Notes under the pieces: generated by a model
Databases searched by the model: none
What the model saw: only the letters and a program-made list of their open reading frames with translations
What the model was told of the DNA's origin: nothing
Program-made: the position numbers and the translations under genes
Shown here: in pieces, positions 8,600-17,234 of the stretch
Position numbering within the stretch: position 1 is the first letter of the stretch
Layout of the letters: the number at the start of each line of letters is the position of its first letter
Assembly: GCA_910589165.1 (NCBI GenBank)
Contig: CAJUSP010000005.1
Location: 62,001 to 126,000, forward strand
Direction: 5' to 3'
Source: an uncultured Adlercreutzia sp.
GTDB taxonomy: Bacteria; Actinomycetota; Coriobacteriia; Coriobacteriales; Eggerthellaceae
Length of the DNA: 64,000 bases

Positions 8600-8672
8600 G
8601 GGCGACAGACACTGAAGCTTGTGGAAGGCGCGCCCGCGACGGCGCGTCTTCTTGTTTGAAAGGAGAACGCCC

Positions 8673-9230
8673 ATGACTGAACGGAATCAGGTGCTTGTCA
8701 CCGTGCCGGAGTCCCTCATGGAAACCGCCGCCATGGACCACTTCGAGGGCACGATAGAGGTGCCCGAGCTGGCCAGCGGCCCCGACAGCTACACCTTTAC
8801 CGGGCCGGTCTCCTGGTCGGTGGACGTTACCAACACCGGCGACGCCATCCTCGTGCAGGGGAAGAGCGCGGCCGATGCCACCACGGCCTGCGCCCGCTGC
8901 CTCGAGGACGTGTCCTACCATCTGGAGGGCGATATCGAGGGGTACTTCCTCATCACCGGCGAGGATATCGAGGCCGAAGAGCCCGAGGACATGGAGGGCG
9001 ACGAGTTCGACTACCTGCCCGACAACCGCAAGATCGACCTCCTGCCCCTTATTACCGCGGGGCTCTTGCTGGAGCTTCCCCGGGTGCCTCTGTGCGACGA
9101 CGACTGCAAGGGGCTCTGCCCGCACTGCGGCAAGAACCTGAACGAGGGGCCCTGCGACTGCGACACCGCGGCTGATAACCTGGAGGCCAGCCCGTTCGCG
9201 GCGCTGAAAAACCTGCACCTCGAGGACTAG
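8673..9230 (+). CDS. DUF177 / YceD family protein
   Basis: Predicted 185 residues, normal for the family. YceD (DUF177) proteins precede rpmF in most bacteria and have been implicated in 23S rRNA metabolism; in plants a relative is needed for 23S rRNA accumulation. Visible motifs are CARCLEDV (near 71) and the C-terminal CKGLCPHCGKNLNEG followed by CDCD, giving a cysteine cluster that may bind zinc. The start at 8673 has AAAGGAG eight bases upstream. Unusually, rpmF does not follow directly: a ClC-type gene intervenes. Confidence 0.88.
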   Translation: MTERNQVLVTVPESLMETAAMDHFEGTIEVPELASGPDSYTFTGPVSWSVDVTNTGDAILVQGKSAADATTACARCLEDVSYHLEGDIEGYFLITGEDIEAEEPEDMEGDEFDYLPDNRKIDLLPLITAGLLLELPRVPLCDDDCKGLCPHCGKNLNEGPCDCDTAADNLEASPFAALKNLHLED

Positions 9231-9360
9231 AAACCTGCTTGTAGGGAGCAGATCCCCGTCAACGGCTCCGCAACGTTGTTCGGCAGGGCGGTTACGCTTT
9301 CGCCGACCTTCCCGCTTCTGGTTTACAGTGGTCTGAGAGGCGGCAGGCAAGGAGGCGGCA

Positions 9361-10629
9361 ATGGTACTCGACGGGCGACAGGTTGCGCGGCACGGCGCCT
9401 TCGCGCTCGTTATCGGCGTTGCGGGGGCGGCGGCCTCGGTGGTGCTGTGCCTGCTCGTGAACTTCGCCTATTCCCTCACCGTGGACCATCCGTGGCTTCT
9501 GTACCTGCTGCCCGTCCTCGGCGTGGCAAGCCTTCTGCTCTACCGCGCCTGGAAGCTGCCGCTCGATACCACCACCCACACCGTGGTCACGAGCATCCGA
9601 GAGGACGAGCCCCTCTCGCCGCTTCTGGCCCCCGGCATCCTCATCGGCACGGCGCTCTCCATCTTGGGCGGCGCCTCGGTGGGCAAGGAGGCCGGCGCGC
9701 TGCACATGGGCGCCTCTCTGGGCGACTTCATCGGGCGCCCCTTCCGTCTACGGTCGGTGTGGAAGGCCGACCAGGCGGCCCAGGACGGCGGCCGCGCTGG
9801 TATGAACGCCTACGCCGCCTCGGTGGGCATGGCTGCGGCCTTCTCGGCGCTGTTCTTCGCCCCTTTGGGGTCCGCCGCCTTCGTCATCGAGCTATCGCGC
9901 TACAAGCGTATGGTGGTCAAGCACCTGCCCACCATGCTCCTTGCTTGCTTCGTGGCTTGGGCCATCGCCTCGGCGGTAGGTATCGGGGACATCATCCCGA
10001 AGGTGGCGCTGCCGGCGCTTACGTGGAAGACGGCGGGGGAGTGCCTCGTTATCGCCGTGGTGTGCTCGGTGGCCGGCTCGCTCTACATCCGCTCCATCGA
10101 CGGGCTGCAGCGGGCGACCAAGGCGCTCTCGAAGAACTATTTCGCCTGGGTGGTCCTTGGCGGCGTGATCATGATCGCGCTCGTGAGCGTTTTCGGCTGG
10201 CAGGGTTTCGAGGGCACCGGCTCCAACCAGCTGGCCCTGGCGCTGTCGGGGCGGCAGGAGCCGTGGGCCTTCGCCGTGAAGGCGCTGCTCACCATCGTGT
10301 GCCTGGGCCTGTGGTTCCGCGGCGGCGAGATCATGCCTACTTTCACGGTAGGGGCGCTGCTGGGCGCCTCCTGCACGGTCATGACCGGCGGCGATGCCTG
10401 CTGGTCGGCGGCCGTGGGGCTCGTGGCCTTCTTCGCCGCCATGAGCCGCTGCCCCCTGGCCGCCTTCCTCATGGGCTGCGAGATATTCGGCTGGGCCGGC
10501 GCGCCGCTTTTCGCCCTGGGCGCCGCCGTGTCCTTCAGCCTCGGCCGCGATGTCGGCTACTACGGCGAGGGCGCCGCCACGGCCCTGCGCCAGGCCGCGG
10601 CCCACTGGCGCAATTTGAAGAGGTCGTGA
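9361..10629 (+). CDS. ClC-family chloride channel / H+-Cl- antiporter
   Basis: Predicted 422 residues with about 10 hydrophobic segments. The first selectivity motif appears as GKEAGALHMGASLG near residue 106 (family consensus GKEGPxxxxG), so the gating glutamate is kept but the GP is altered to AG. The later motif is RGGEIMPTFTVGALLGA near 320 (consensus GGIFxPxLxxGA). These changes leave ion selectivity open: chloride, fluoride or another anion. The start ATG is preceded by GGAGG. It is inserted between yceD and rpmF, genes that normally adjoin; its length is near that of single-domain bacterial ClC proteins without CBS domains. Confidence 0.85.
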   Translation: MVLDGRQVARHGAFALVIGVAGAAASVVLCLLVNFAYSLTVDHPWLLYLLPVLGVASLLLYRAWKLPLDTTTHTVVTSIREDEPLSPLLAPGILIGTALSILGGASVGKEAGALHMGASLGDFIGRPFRLRSVWKADQAAQDGGRAGMNAYAASVGMAAAFSALFFAPLGSAAFVIELSRYKRMVVKHLPTMLLACFVAWAIASAVGIGDIIPKVALPALTWKTAGECLVIAVVCSVAGSLYIRSIDGLQRATKALSKNYFAWVVLGGVIMIALVSVFGWQGFEGTGSNQLALALSGRQEPWAFAVKALLTIVCLGLWFRGGEIMPTFTVGALLGASCTVMTGGDACWSAAVGLVAFFAAMSRCPLAAFLMGCEIFGWAGAPLFALGAAVSFSLGRDVGYYGEGAATALRQAAAHWRNLKRS

Positions 10630-10657
10630 CCGTTGGCGAAATTGGGGAGATTACCCC

Positions 10658-10686
10658 TTGCGAGGCCCGAAGGCCTTCGGTATCAT
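10658..10686 (+). promoter_or_regulatory. Sigma-70-type promoter of rpmF
   Basis: TTGCGA and TATCAT with exactly 17 bases between them, about 72 bases before the rpmF start and after the ClC stop codon. Confidence 0.65.
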
Positions 10687-10757
10687 ATCAGATCGTGCGT
10701 TTACAGAAGAAGTTGTGAACGGCACCCGCTGTTCCAGCTATAGAAGGAGTAATCGAG

Positions 10758-10937
10758 ATGGCAGTACCTAAGCGCAAAATGGGCCGCGCCCGCACCCATG
10801 CCCGTCGTTCCACCAACGACAAGATCCCCATGCCCGCCCGTTCCGTGTGCCCGCAGTGCGGCGAAGTGAAGCTTCCCCACCGCGTGTGCGGCAACTGCGG
10901 CTACTACCGCGACCGCGAGGTCATCGAGACCGAGTAG
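10758..10937 (+). CDS. rpmF: 50S ribosomal protein L32
   Basis: Predicted 59 residues. The N-terminus MAVPKRKMGRARTHARRS is diagnostic. Two CxxC pairs (CPQC and CGNC) show it is the zinc-binding form. The ribosome-binding site GAAGGAGT lies seven bases before the ATG. As in many bacteria it heads a phospholipid-synthesis cluster with plsX. It is too short for ordinary ORF cut-offs but clear by sequence. Confidence 0.95.
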   Translation: MAVPKRKMGRARTHARRSTNDKIPMPARSVCPQCGEVKLPHRVCGNCGYYRDREVIETE

Positions 10938-10952
10938 TCCCGTGCGTTTGAC

Positions 10953-11037
10953 CATCATGCGGGGCGCCTTCCCGCATGATGTCCAAAGCCTCCTCGCAAG
11001 CCAAGCTGGTACAGCCTGGTCTGCCAGGGGGCTTTTT
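10953..11037 (+). promoter_or_regulatory. Two hairpins in the rpmF-plsX leader, second attenuator-like
   Basis: An 11-bp perfect stem (10953-10963 with 10971-10981) lacks a T run. It is followed by a second stem (10985-10993 with 11027-11035, one G-T pair) that leads straight into TTTTT. The second has the form of an intrinsic terminator about 90 bases upstream of plsX, so it may end most rpmF transcripts or control plsX-rnc-smc read-through. Confidence 0.55.
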
Positions 11038-11123
11038 GGCTATAGGCAACGGCGCCGGCGCAGCGGGTTCCCAGGGGCCCGGGCGGCCGGCTTGATTCGC
11101 ATCTATTCCAAGGAGCTAGACAC

Positions 11124-12149
11124 GTGGCTGAACCCGTAACCATCGCCGTGGACGTCATGGGCGGCGACCACGGCCCCGCTGTCGTGCTGCGCGGCGCCTA
11201 CCAGGCCCTGCAGAACGACCCGGACCTGCACCTGCTGCTCGTCGGCCCCGCCGACGAGGTGGAGCCCTTCGCCGCGGCCCACGACCGGGCCCGCGCCGTG
11301 GTGGCCACCGAGGTCATCGAGATGGGCGAGCACCCGGCCGGCGCCGTGCGCGCCAAGAAGGACTCTTCTATCGTAGTGGGCTGCCGGCTTGTGAAGGAAG
11401 GGGAGGCCACGGGCTTTTTCTCGGCCGGGTCCACCGGGGCCTGCCTTGCCGCCGCCACGCTCGTGGTGGGCCGCGTGAAGGGCGTGAAGCGCCCGGCTTT
11501 GGGGCAGATCCTGCCGGCCTACGCCCGGCCGACGCTCCTCATCGACGTGGGGGCCAACGCCGACTGCAAGCCGGAGTACCTCGTGCAGTTCGCCCAGATG
11601 GGCACCGCGTATATGACGGCCCTCATGGGGGTGGAAAGCCCGCGCGTGGGTCTTCTGAATATCGGGTCCGAGGAAACCAAGGGCGACGCCTTCGCCCAGG
11701 AGGCTTATCAGCTGCTCGGCCGCCAGGTGCCCCAGTTCGCTGGCAATTGCGAGGGGGGCAACCTCATGGCCGGCGACTTCGACGTGGTGGTCACCGACGG
11801 GTTCACCGGCAACGTGTGCCTGAAGACCATCGAGGGCACCGCGAAGACCCTCATGAAGTACGTGAAGGATGGCCTTATGTCCTCGGCGCTTTCCAAGGTG
11901 GGGGCGCTGCTGGTGAAGGGGAGCCTTGCCGATTTGAAGACGAAGCTCTCGCCGGACACCTACGGCGGCGCGCCGTTGCTCGGCGTGAAGGGCGCGGTCA
12001 TCGTGGGCCACGGCTCGTCGAATGAGACCGCCGTTGCCAACGGCATCGCCGTGGCCGCGAGCACGGCCCGGGCCGATGTGGCCGGCGTCATCGGGCGCCT
12101 CGTGGCCGCCTCGCCCAAGGCCGATGCCGGGAAGGGGGAGGACCTGTGA
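11124..12149 (+). CDS. plsX: Phosphate acyltransferase PlsX
   Basis: Predicted 341 residues, typical. It converts acyl-ACP and phosphate to acyl-phosphate for glycerol-3-phosphate acylation. The opening VTIAVDVMGGDHGP is diagnostic. Other family motifs include FSAGSTGACLAAATL near 97, LLIDVGANADCKPEYL near 140 and VTDGFTGNVCLKTIEG near 222. The start is GTG at 11124, with AAGGAG upstream. Its TGA overlaps the rnc GTG by four bases (GTGA), so the two are translationally coupled. acpP, often between plsX and rnc, is absent. Confidence 0.95.
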   Translation: MAEPVTIAVDVMGGDHGPAVVLRGAYQALQNDPDLHLLLVGPADEVEPFAAAHDRARAVVATEVIEMGEHPAGAVRAKKDSSIVVGCRLVKEGEATGFFSAGSTGACLAAATLVVGRVKGVKRPALGQILPAYARPTLLIDVGANADCKPEYLVQFAQMGTAYMTALMGVESPRVGLLNIGSEETKGDAFAQEAYQLLGRQVPQFAGNCEGGNLMAGDFDVVVTDGFTGNVCLKTIEGTAKTLMKYVKDGLMSSALSKVGALLVKGSLADLKTKLSPDTYGGAPLLGVKGAVIVGHGSSNETAVANGIAVAASTARADVAGVIGRLVAASPKADAGKGEDL

Positions 12150-13027
12150 GCCTGACCGCCGAGCAGGAGACCAAGCTCGCCCGCGCCCAGGAGATCCTCG
12201 GGCGCGAGTTCGAGAACTCCCAGTACCTCCTTTCCGCCATCACCCACCCTTCGGCCACCGAGGGTCGTGCGGTGAAGTTCTCCTATGAGCGCCTGGAGTT
12301 TCTGGGCGACTCCATTCTAGGGGCCATCGTGGCCTCCACCGCCTTCCACCGCTTCCCCGAGCTGGACGAGGGCGGCCTTACCCGCATCAAGGTGGCGCTC
12401 GTGTCGGGCGCGAGCCTGTCGGAGGTGGCGGCGGGGCTCGGCTTCGCCGATGTCATCGTCTTCGGCTCCTCGGAGACGGGCACCGGCCGGCGCGGGCTGC
12501 ACTCGGCGCTGGAGAACGTGTACGAGGCCGTGGTGGCCGCGCTCTACCTCGACGGCGGCCTGACGGCGGCCCAGGACTTCGTGGACCGCACCCTCATTCC
12601 GAAGATGTCGCTCGATTTGGCCCGCGAGCCCGAGAACCCCAAGAGCGCCCTGCAGGAGAAGCTGCAGGAGGGGGGCATCACGCCTACCTACAAGCTCGTG
12701 GAGACCCAAGGGCCGCCCCACGACCGCACCTTCGTCGCCCAGGTGTACGCCGGCGACAAAGGGCTCGCCCAGGGTGTGGGCCGCACGAAAAAGGAGGCCG
12801 AGAGCCAGGCGGCGAAAAGCACGCTGGCGCGGCTTTCCGAGTTCTTCGGCATCGGCATGACCGACGAGCAGCAGGCCGAGAAGGCCGCCGAGAAGGCGGC
12901 CCGCGCCGAGGAGAAGGCGGCCGCCCGCGCGGCCCGCGCCGAGGAGAAGGCCGCCCGCAACGCCGCGAGGGCCGAGGAGGCCGCCCGCAAGAAGACCGAA
13001 CGCGACGCCAAGAGGAAGCAGGACTAG
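12146..13027 (+). CDS. rnc: Ribonuclease III with basic/acidic C-terminal tail
   Basis: Predicted 293 residues; most RNase III enzymes are about 225-240. The catalytic domain has the signature ERLEFLGDSILG near residue 47 and the second acidic site ENVYEAVVAALYLDGG near 115. A double-stranded-RNA-binding domain spans about 165-232. After that comes a 55-residue tail made of repeated Ala-Arg-Ala-Glu-Glu-Lys units, probably a helix; such tails are absent from typical enzymes. The enzyme processes rRNA precursors and structured mRNAs. It starts within the plsX stop codon and ends six bases before smc. Confidence 0.93.
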   Translation: MSLTAEQETKLARAQEILGREFENSQYLLSAITHPSATEGRAVKFSYERLEFLGDSILGAIVASTAFHRFPELDEGGLTRIKVALVSGASLSEVAAGLGFADVIVFGSSETGTGRRGLHSALENVYEAVVAALYLDGGLTAAQDFVDRTLIPKMSLDLAREPENPKSALQEKLQEGGITPTYKLVETQGPPHDRTFVAQVYAGDKGLAQGVGRTKKEAESQAAKSTLARLSEFFGIGMTDEQQAEKAAEKAARAEEKAAARAARAEEKAARNAARAEEAARKKTERDAKRKQD

Positions 13028-13033
13028 GCGCCC

Positions 13034-16000
13034 ATGTATCTGAAATCACTGGTGCTGAAGGGCTTCAAGTCCTTCGCCGACAGAAGCGCTCTCACGCTCG
13101 AGCCGGGCATCACCGCCGTGGTGGGCCCCAACGGCTCGGGCAAGTCGAACATCTCCGACGCGGTGCTGTGGGTGCTCGGCGAGCGCAACGCGAAGAACCT
13201 GCGCGGCCAGGCCATGGAAGACGTCATCTTCGCCGGCTCGTCGGGCCGCAAGGCGTCGGGCCTGGCGGAAGTGGACCTCGTGCTCGACAACTCCGACGGC
13301 ATGCTGCCGGTGGACTATGACGAGGTGGCCATCACCCGCCGCATGTACCGCAACGGCGAGAGCGAGTACCTCATCAACGGCACGGTGGCCCGCCGCATGG
13401 ACGTGCTGGACATCCTGCACGATTCGGGCCTGGGCACCGGCACCCATTCCATCATCTCCCAGGGCTCGCTCGACTCCATCCTGCAGAGCAAGCCCGAGGA
13501 CCGCCGCGCGCTTATCGAGGAGGCCGCCGGCGTGCTGAAGCACAAGCAGCGCAAGGCGAAGAGCGAGCGGAAGCTGGCCAACATGGACCAGCACCTGCTG
13601 CGCGCCCGCGACGTGGTGGGCGAGGTGGCCCGTCAGCTGGGCCCCTTGGAGCGCAAGGCGAAGAAGGCCCGCACCTACCAGGAACTGGCGGTACAGCAGG
13701 CTGAGCTGGCGCTATCGCTCGCGGTAGACGACCTGCGGGGGCTCCAGAAGGAATGGGATGCGGCCAAGGAGCGCGAGGCGGCGCTTTCCGCCGAGCTCGA
13801 GGAGCGCCGGGGCGCCATCGAGGCGGCGGAGAAGGCTGTGGAGGAGCTGCAGGAGCGCATCCGCCAGGAGACGATCGATGCCGGCGACCTGTCGCGGCGC
13901 CATCGGGCGGCCGCGGCGGCCGTGGAGCGCTTCGATTCGGCGGCCATGATGCTGCGCGAGCGGCGCCGGGCGGCCCTCGGGCGCGCCGGCGAGCTGCAGC
14001 TGTCCCTGGAGGCGGCGGCCGTGCGCGTCGTGGAGGCCACCGGCGAGCTGGAGCGGGCCCGCGCCCAGGCCGCCGAGGCGGCCGGCGAGCGCACGGCGGC
14101 CGACGGGAAGGTGTCCGACCTCGATGCGGTCTACCGCGATCTGGGCGTGCGCCGCGGGGCGCTCGAGCGCGAGGTGTCGGCTCTCGGCAAGGACGCCGAG
14201 CGCCTGTCGTCCCAGATCGAGGTGGCGCGCCGCAAGCACGCCGAGAACCAGGAGGCGCTCACCCACGGCCTGGCCCACGTGCAGGTGATCGAGAGTCACG
14301 GCGCCGAGCTCGCCTTGGAGCTTGCGCGGCTTCAGGGCGAGGCCGAGGCTGCCGGCGCCGCCGCCGAGGAGGCGGCCGGGGCCCTGGCGTCGCTTTCCGC
14401 CGACGAGTCGGCGGCCCGGGCGGCCGTGGGCGCGGCGGTGCAGTCGCGCGATGCGGCTCGGGCGGCCCTCGACGAGGCCCGCGACACCCATCGCGCGCTC
14501 ACGGTGGAAATCGCCACGCTCGAGGAGGTGGAGCGCGCGAGCGCGTCGGATGCCGGCGAGGCCCGCGCTTGGCTGGCCGAGCACGAAGGCGAGCTTTCCG
14601 GGGTGCTTTCCCCGCTCTCGCACGTCATCTGCGCCGGCGAGGGCTACGAGGCCCTGGTGGAGACGCTGCTCGGCACCGACGTGGCCACGCTGCTCGTGGA
14701 GAACGCAGGCGTGGTGCGCGAGGTGGCGGCCCTGCTTGAGGCGGCCGAGGTGGAGGGCGAGGTGGCCTTCCTGTTACGAGACGATGCCGACGAGCGGGCC
14801 GGGGCCCGGGCGCGACGGTGGCCCGGCACCGAGGCCGGCACCGGGGTGGCGCTCATCGACGAGCTTGCCTATCCGGCCGATGCCGCGGCGGCGGTAGAGG
14901 CGCTCCTGGGCGATGTGGTCGTGTGCGCGACGCTGGACATGGCCCTGGCGGCCCACGGCGCCGACGGGCTCGGCCTGCGCTTCGTCACCGCCGACGGGTC
15001 GGTCGTGTGGCCCTCGGGCAAGGTGAGCGTGGGGGGCTCCGTCATCGACGAGGGAGCCGGCGCCCTGGCGCGCCACCGCCGCCTGGAATCGCTGCGCGCC
15101 CAGCTGGCCGCCGCCGTGACCGCGGTGGATACCGCTGAGGAGGCCCACCGCATGGCCGAGGAGGCCCTGCGCCACGCCCAGGCCGCAAGCCTCGAGCTCT
15201 CCCAGTCGCTCGCTGCCTGCAAGGGACGGTCCGAGGCGGCCCGGACGGCCGCCGATGCCGCCGGCGAGAAGCTCGCCTCCTGCCGTCGCGAGCTGGAGGG
15301 CGTCGAGCGCCAGCGCGCCGAGGCCGAGGCCGTCATCTCGAAGGCGCGGCCGAACGTCGAGTCCTTCGAGGCGGAAATCGCCGAGGCCACCGAGAAACTC
15401 GAGGAGGCCAAGCGCCGCCAGGCCGAGCTTTCCGAGGAGCTCGCGCCCCTGCGCCGCGAGGCCCACCGCGTCTCCGACTCGTTGGCCGAGGCGAAGCTCG
15501 CCGCCGCCACCCTGGCCGAGCGCACCACCTACGCCGAGCGCGTGCTGGAGGCCCGCACCCGCGACCTTGAGGCCCTGGACGCCCAGACGGCCGAGCACCG
15601 CGCCCAGCTGCGGGTGAAGAAGGTCTCGGCCGCTCGCATCGAACCCTTGCTCGCCCTTTTCGATGAGCTCATCGCCCAGGCCCAGCGCTGGACGCGCTCG
15701 CTGGAGGACCAGGCGAGCGCCGCCGAGAGTGCCTCGAGCGGGCTGCACACGGCGGCCACCGAGGCCCGGGCGAAGGCCCACGAGGCCCATGCCCTCTTCG
15801 ACGGCACCACCGAGCGCCTTTCCGAGGCCCGCGTGCAGAAGGGCCGTCTGGAACTGCAGGTGGAGGCCGCGGTGAACCACATCACCGCCGACTGCAAAAC
15901 GCCGCTGGAAACGGCGCTCGCCCTGCCGCCGCTGGAGGACCGCGCGCCTCTGGAGGACGAGCTCTTCAAGATCAACCGCCGCATCGCCAACCTCGGCACC

Positions 16001-16606
16001 ATCAACCCCGATGCCGCCGAGGAGTACGACGAGCTGAAGGTGCGCTACGACTACCTGGCCGCCCAGCTGGAGGACCTCGACTCGGCGCGGCGCGCCCTCG
16101 CGAAGATCAACCGGGTCATCGACGCCCGCATGAAGGAGGACTTCGTCCGTACCTACGAGCAGGTGGACGCCAACTTCCAGGAGATCTTCGCCACGCTGTT
16201 CCCCGGCGGCCGCGCGAACCTTTCGCTCGTGGACCCGGACGACATGGAGAACACCGGCGTGGAGGTGAACGCTCAGCCCAAGGGCAAGCGCATCGCCAAG
16301 ATGATGCTGCTCTCCGGTGGCGAGAAGTCGCTCACGGCGCTCGCGCTTCTGTTCGCGGTCTACAAGATCCGCTCGACCCCGTTCTACATCCTAGACGAGG
16401 TGGAGGCGGCCCTCGACGACTCGAACCTGCGCCGACTCGCCGCCTACATCGACACGCTGCGCGACGAGACCCAGCTCATCATGATCACCCACCAGCGCCG
16501 CACCATGGAAATGGCGGACGTGCTCTTCGGCGTCTCCATGCAGGGCGACGGCGTCACCAAGGTCATCAGCCAAAAGCTCGACCAGGCCCTCAAGCACGCC
16601 GAGTAG
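13034..16606 (+). CDS. smc: Chromosome segregation protein SMC
   Basis: Predicted 1190 residues, normal for bacterial SMC. The ATPase head is split: Walker A GPNGSGKSN near residue 32, and at the C-terminus the signature LSGGEKSLTALALL near 1093 with Walker B FYILDEVEAALDD near 1117. Two long coiled coils (about 165-510 and 690-1020) flank a hinge at about 525-685. SMC with ScpA and ScpB organises the chromosome; scpAB are not in this window. The gene ends the plsX-rnc-smc operon. ftsY, which often follows smc, is absent. Confidence 0.96.
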   Translation: MYLKSLVLKGFKSFADRSALTLEPGITAVVGPNGSGKSNISDAVLWVLGERNAKNLRGQAMEDVIFAGSSGRKASGLAEVDLVLDNSDGMLPVDYDEVAITRRMYRNGESEYLINGTVARRMDVLDILHDSGLGTGTHSIISQGSLDSILQSKPEDRRALIEEAAGVLKHKQRKAKSERKLANMDQHLLRARDVVGEVARQLGPLERKAKKARTYQELAVQQAELALSLAVDDLRGLQKEWDAAKEREAALSAELEERRGAIEAAEKAVEELQERIRQETIDAGDLSRRHRAAAAAVERFDSAAMMLRERRRAALGRAGELQLSLEAAAVRVVEATGELERARAQAAEAAGERTAADGKVSDLDAVYRDLGVRRGALEREVSALGKDAERLSSQIEVARRKHAENQEALTHGLAHVQVIESHGAELALELARLQGEAEAAGAAAEEAAGALASLSADESAARAAVGAAVQSRDAARAALDEARDTHRALTVEIATLEEVERASASDAGEARAWLAEHEGELSGVLSPLSHVICAGEGYEALVETLLGTDVATLLVENAGVVREVAALLEAAEVEGEVAFLLRDDADERAGARARRWPGTEAGTGVALIDELAYPADAAAAVEALLGDVVVCATLDMALAAHGADGLGLRFVTADGSVVWPSGKVSVGGSVIDEGAGALARHRRLESLRAQLAAAVTAVDTAEEAHRMAEEALRHAQAASLELSQSLAACKGRSEAARTAADAAGEKLASCRRELEGVERQRAEAEAVISKARPNVESFEAEIAEATEKLEEAKRRQAELSEELAPLRREAHRVSDSLAEAKLAAATLAERTTYAERVLEARTRDLEALDAQTAEHRAQLRVKKVSAARIEPLLALFDELIAQAQRWTRSLEDQASAAESASSGLHTAATEARAKAHEAHALFDGTTERLSEARVQKGRLELQVEAAVNHITADCKTPLETALALPPLEDRAPLEDELFKINRRIANLGTINPDAAEEYDELKVRYDYLAAQLEDLDSARRALAKINRVIDARMKEDFVRTYEQVDANFQEIFATLFPGGRANLSLVDPDDMENTGVEVNAQPKGKRIAKMMLLSGGEKSLTALALLFAVYKIRSTPFYILDEVEAALDDSNLRRLAAYIDTLRDETQLIMITHQRRTMEMADVLFGVSMQGDGVTKVISQKLDQALKHAE

Positions 16607-16650
16607 GGAATTCCACCCGGGTTCCTCCGCCGCTTCATACTGGAGTCGTT

Positions 16651-16700
16651 AGACCGCCTGCTCTACGCGCCTCGTTTCAGTGAGGGCCGGCGGTCTTTTT
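16651..16700 (+). terminator. Terminator after smc
   Basis: An 8-bp perfect stem (16651-16658 with 16689-16696), a 30-base loop holding a small internal stem, and TTTTT at 16696-16700. Confidence 0.65.
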
Positions 16701-16774
16701 CGCGCTTCCGCGACAAGCCGTTGATGGCTTAGAAGGGCGGGGCGCATTGAAAGGGCGCCGCTAGCGCACTCGCT

Positions 16775-17150
16775 CGCAACAAACCGGCCCATATTGCCAC
16801 CCAACGATGTCGGCAGCGGCACACACCCGCAGCAAACCGGCCCATATTGCCGCCCGCCAGTGCTCACGCCGGCGCCCACCCGCAGCAAACTTCCCATTTT
16901 TGCCACTCGCTGACGCCCACGCAGTCGCCCACCCGCAGCAAAACCCCCGCTTTTGCCATGCGTTAGAGAAAAACCGACAAAAGAGGGCGTTTTGTTGCGG
17001 TGTTAGATAGGTGCAACTTGTAGGAGCGTGGAATAATGCCAGGTCAGAGCGTTGCGCTAAAAAGTTAACCCTCACCTATCCGCAGCAAAACCCTCGAAAT
17101 TGTCGAACTTTTTCTCCGGCATGGCAAAAGAGGGGGTTTTGCTGCGGGTG
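16775..17150 (+). repeat. Composite intergenic repeat, copy 1, with three upstream monomers
   Basis: This fills most of the 628-base gap between smc and the Fic-like gene. Three monomers built on CGCARCAAACC...TTGCC (starting 16775, about 16829 and about 16878) precede a 219-base unit (16931-17149). The unit has a large imperfect hairpin (GCAGCAAAACCC...GGGCGTTTTGTTGC), a linker of about 60 bases, and a second hairpin (CCGCAGCAAAACCC...GGGGGTTTTGCTGCGG). The same unit recurs in the same direction at 24408-24626. No credible gene is present. Confidence 0.8.
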
Positions 17151-17234
17151 TAGCGCCGCAAACTCCACGGGCGCCTTGTTGGGGCGAAGGGATGCGATGA
17201 ATGGGTCATCAGATGCGCGGAACGCGCCTGCCTT

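Noticed and set aside
16775..17150. CRISPR array, because short CGCARCAAAC units recur
   Set aside because: Unit spacing is irregular, the repeats are imperfect and occur in both orientations as hairpins, and no cas gene is present.
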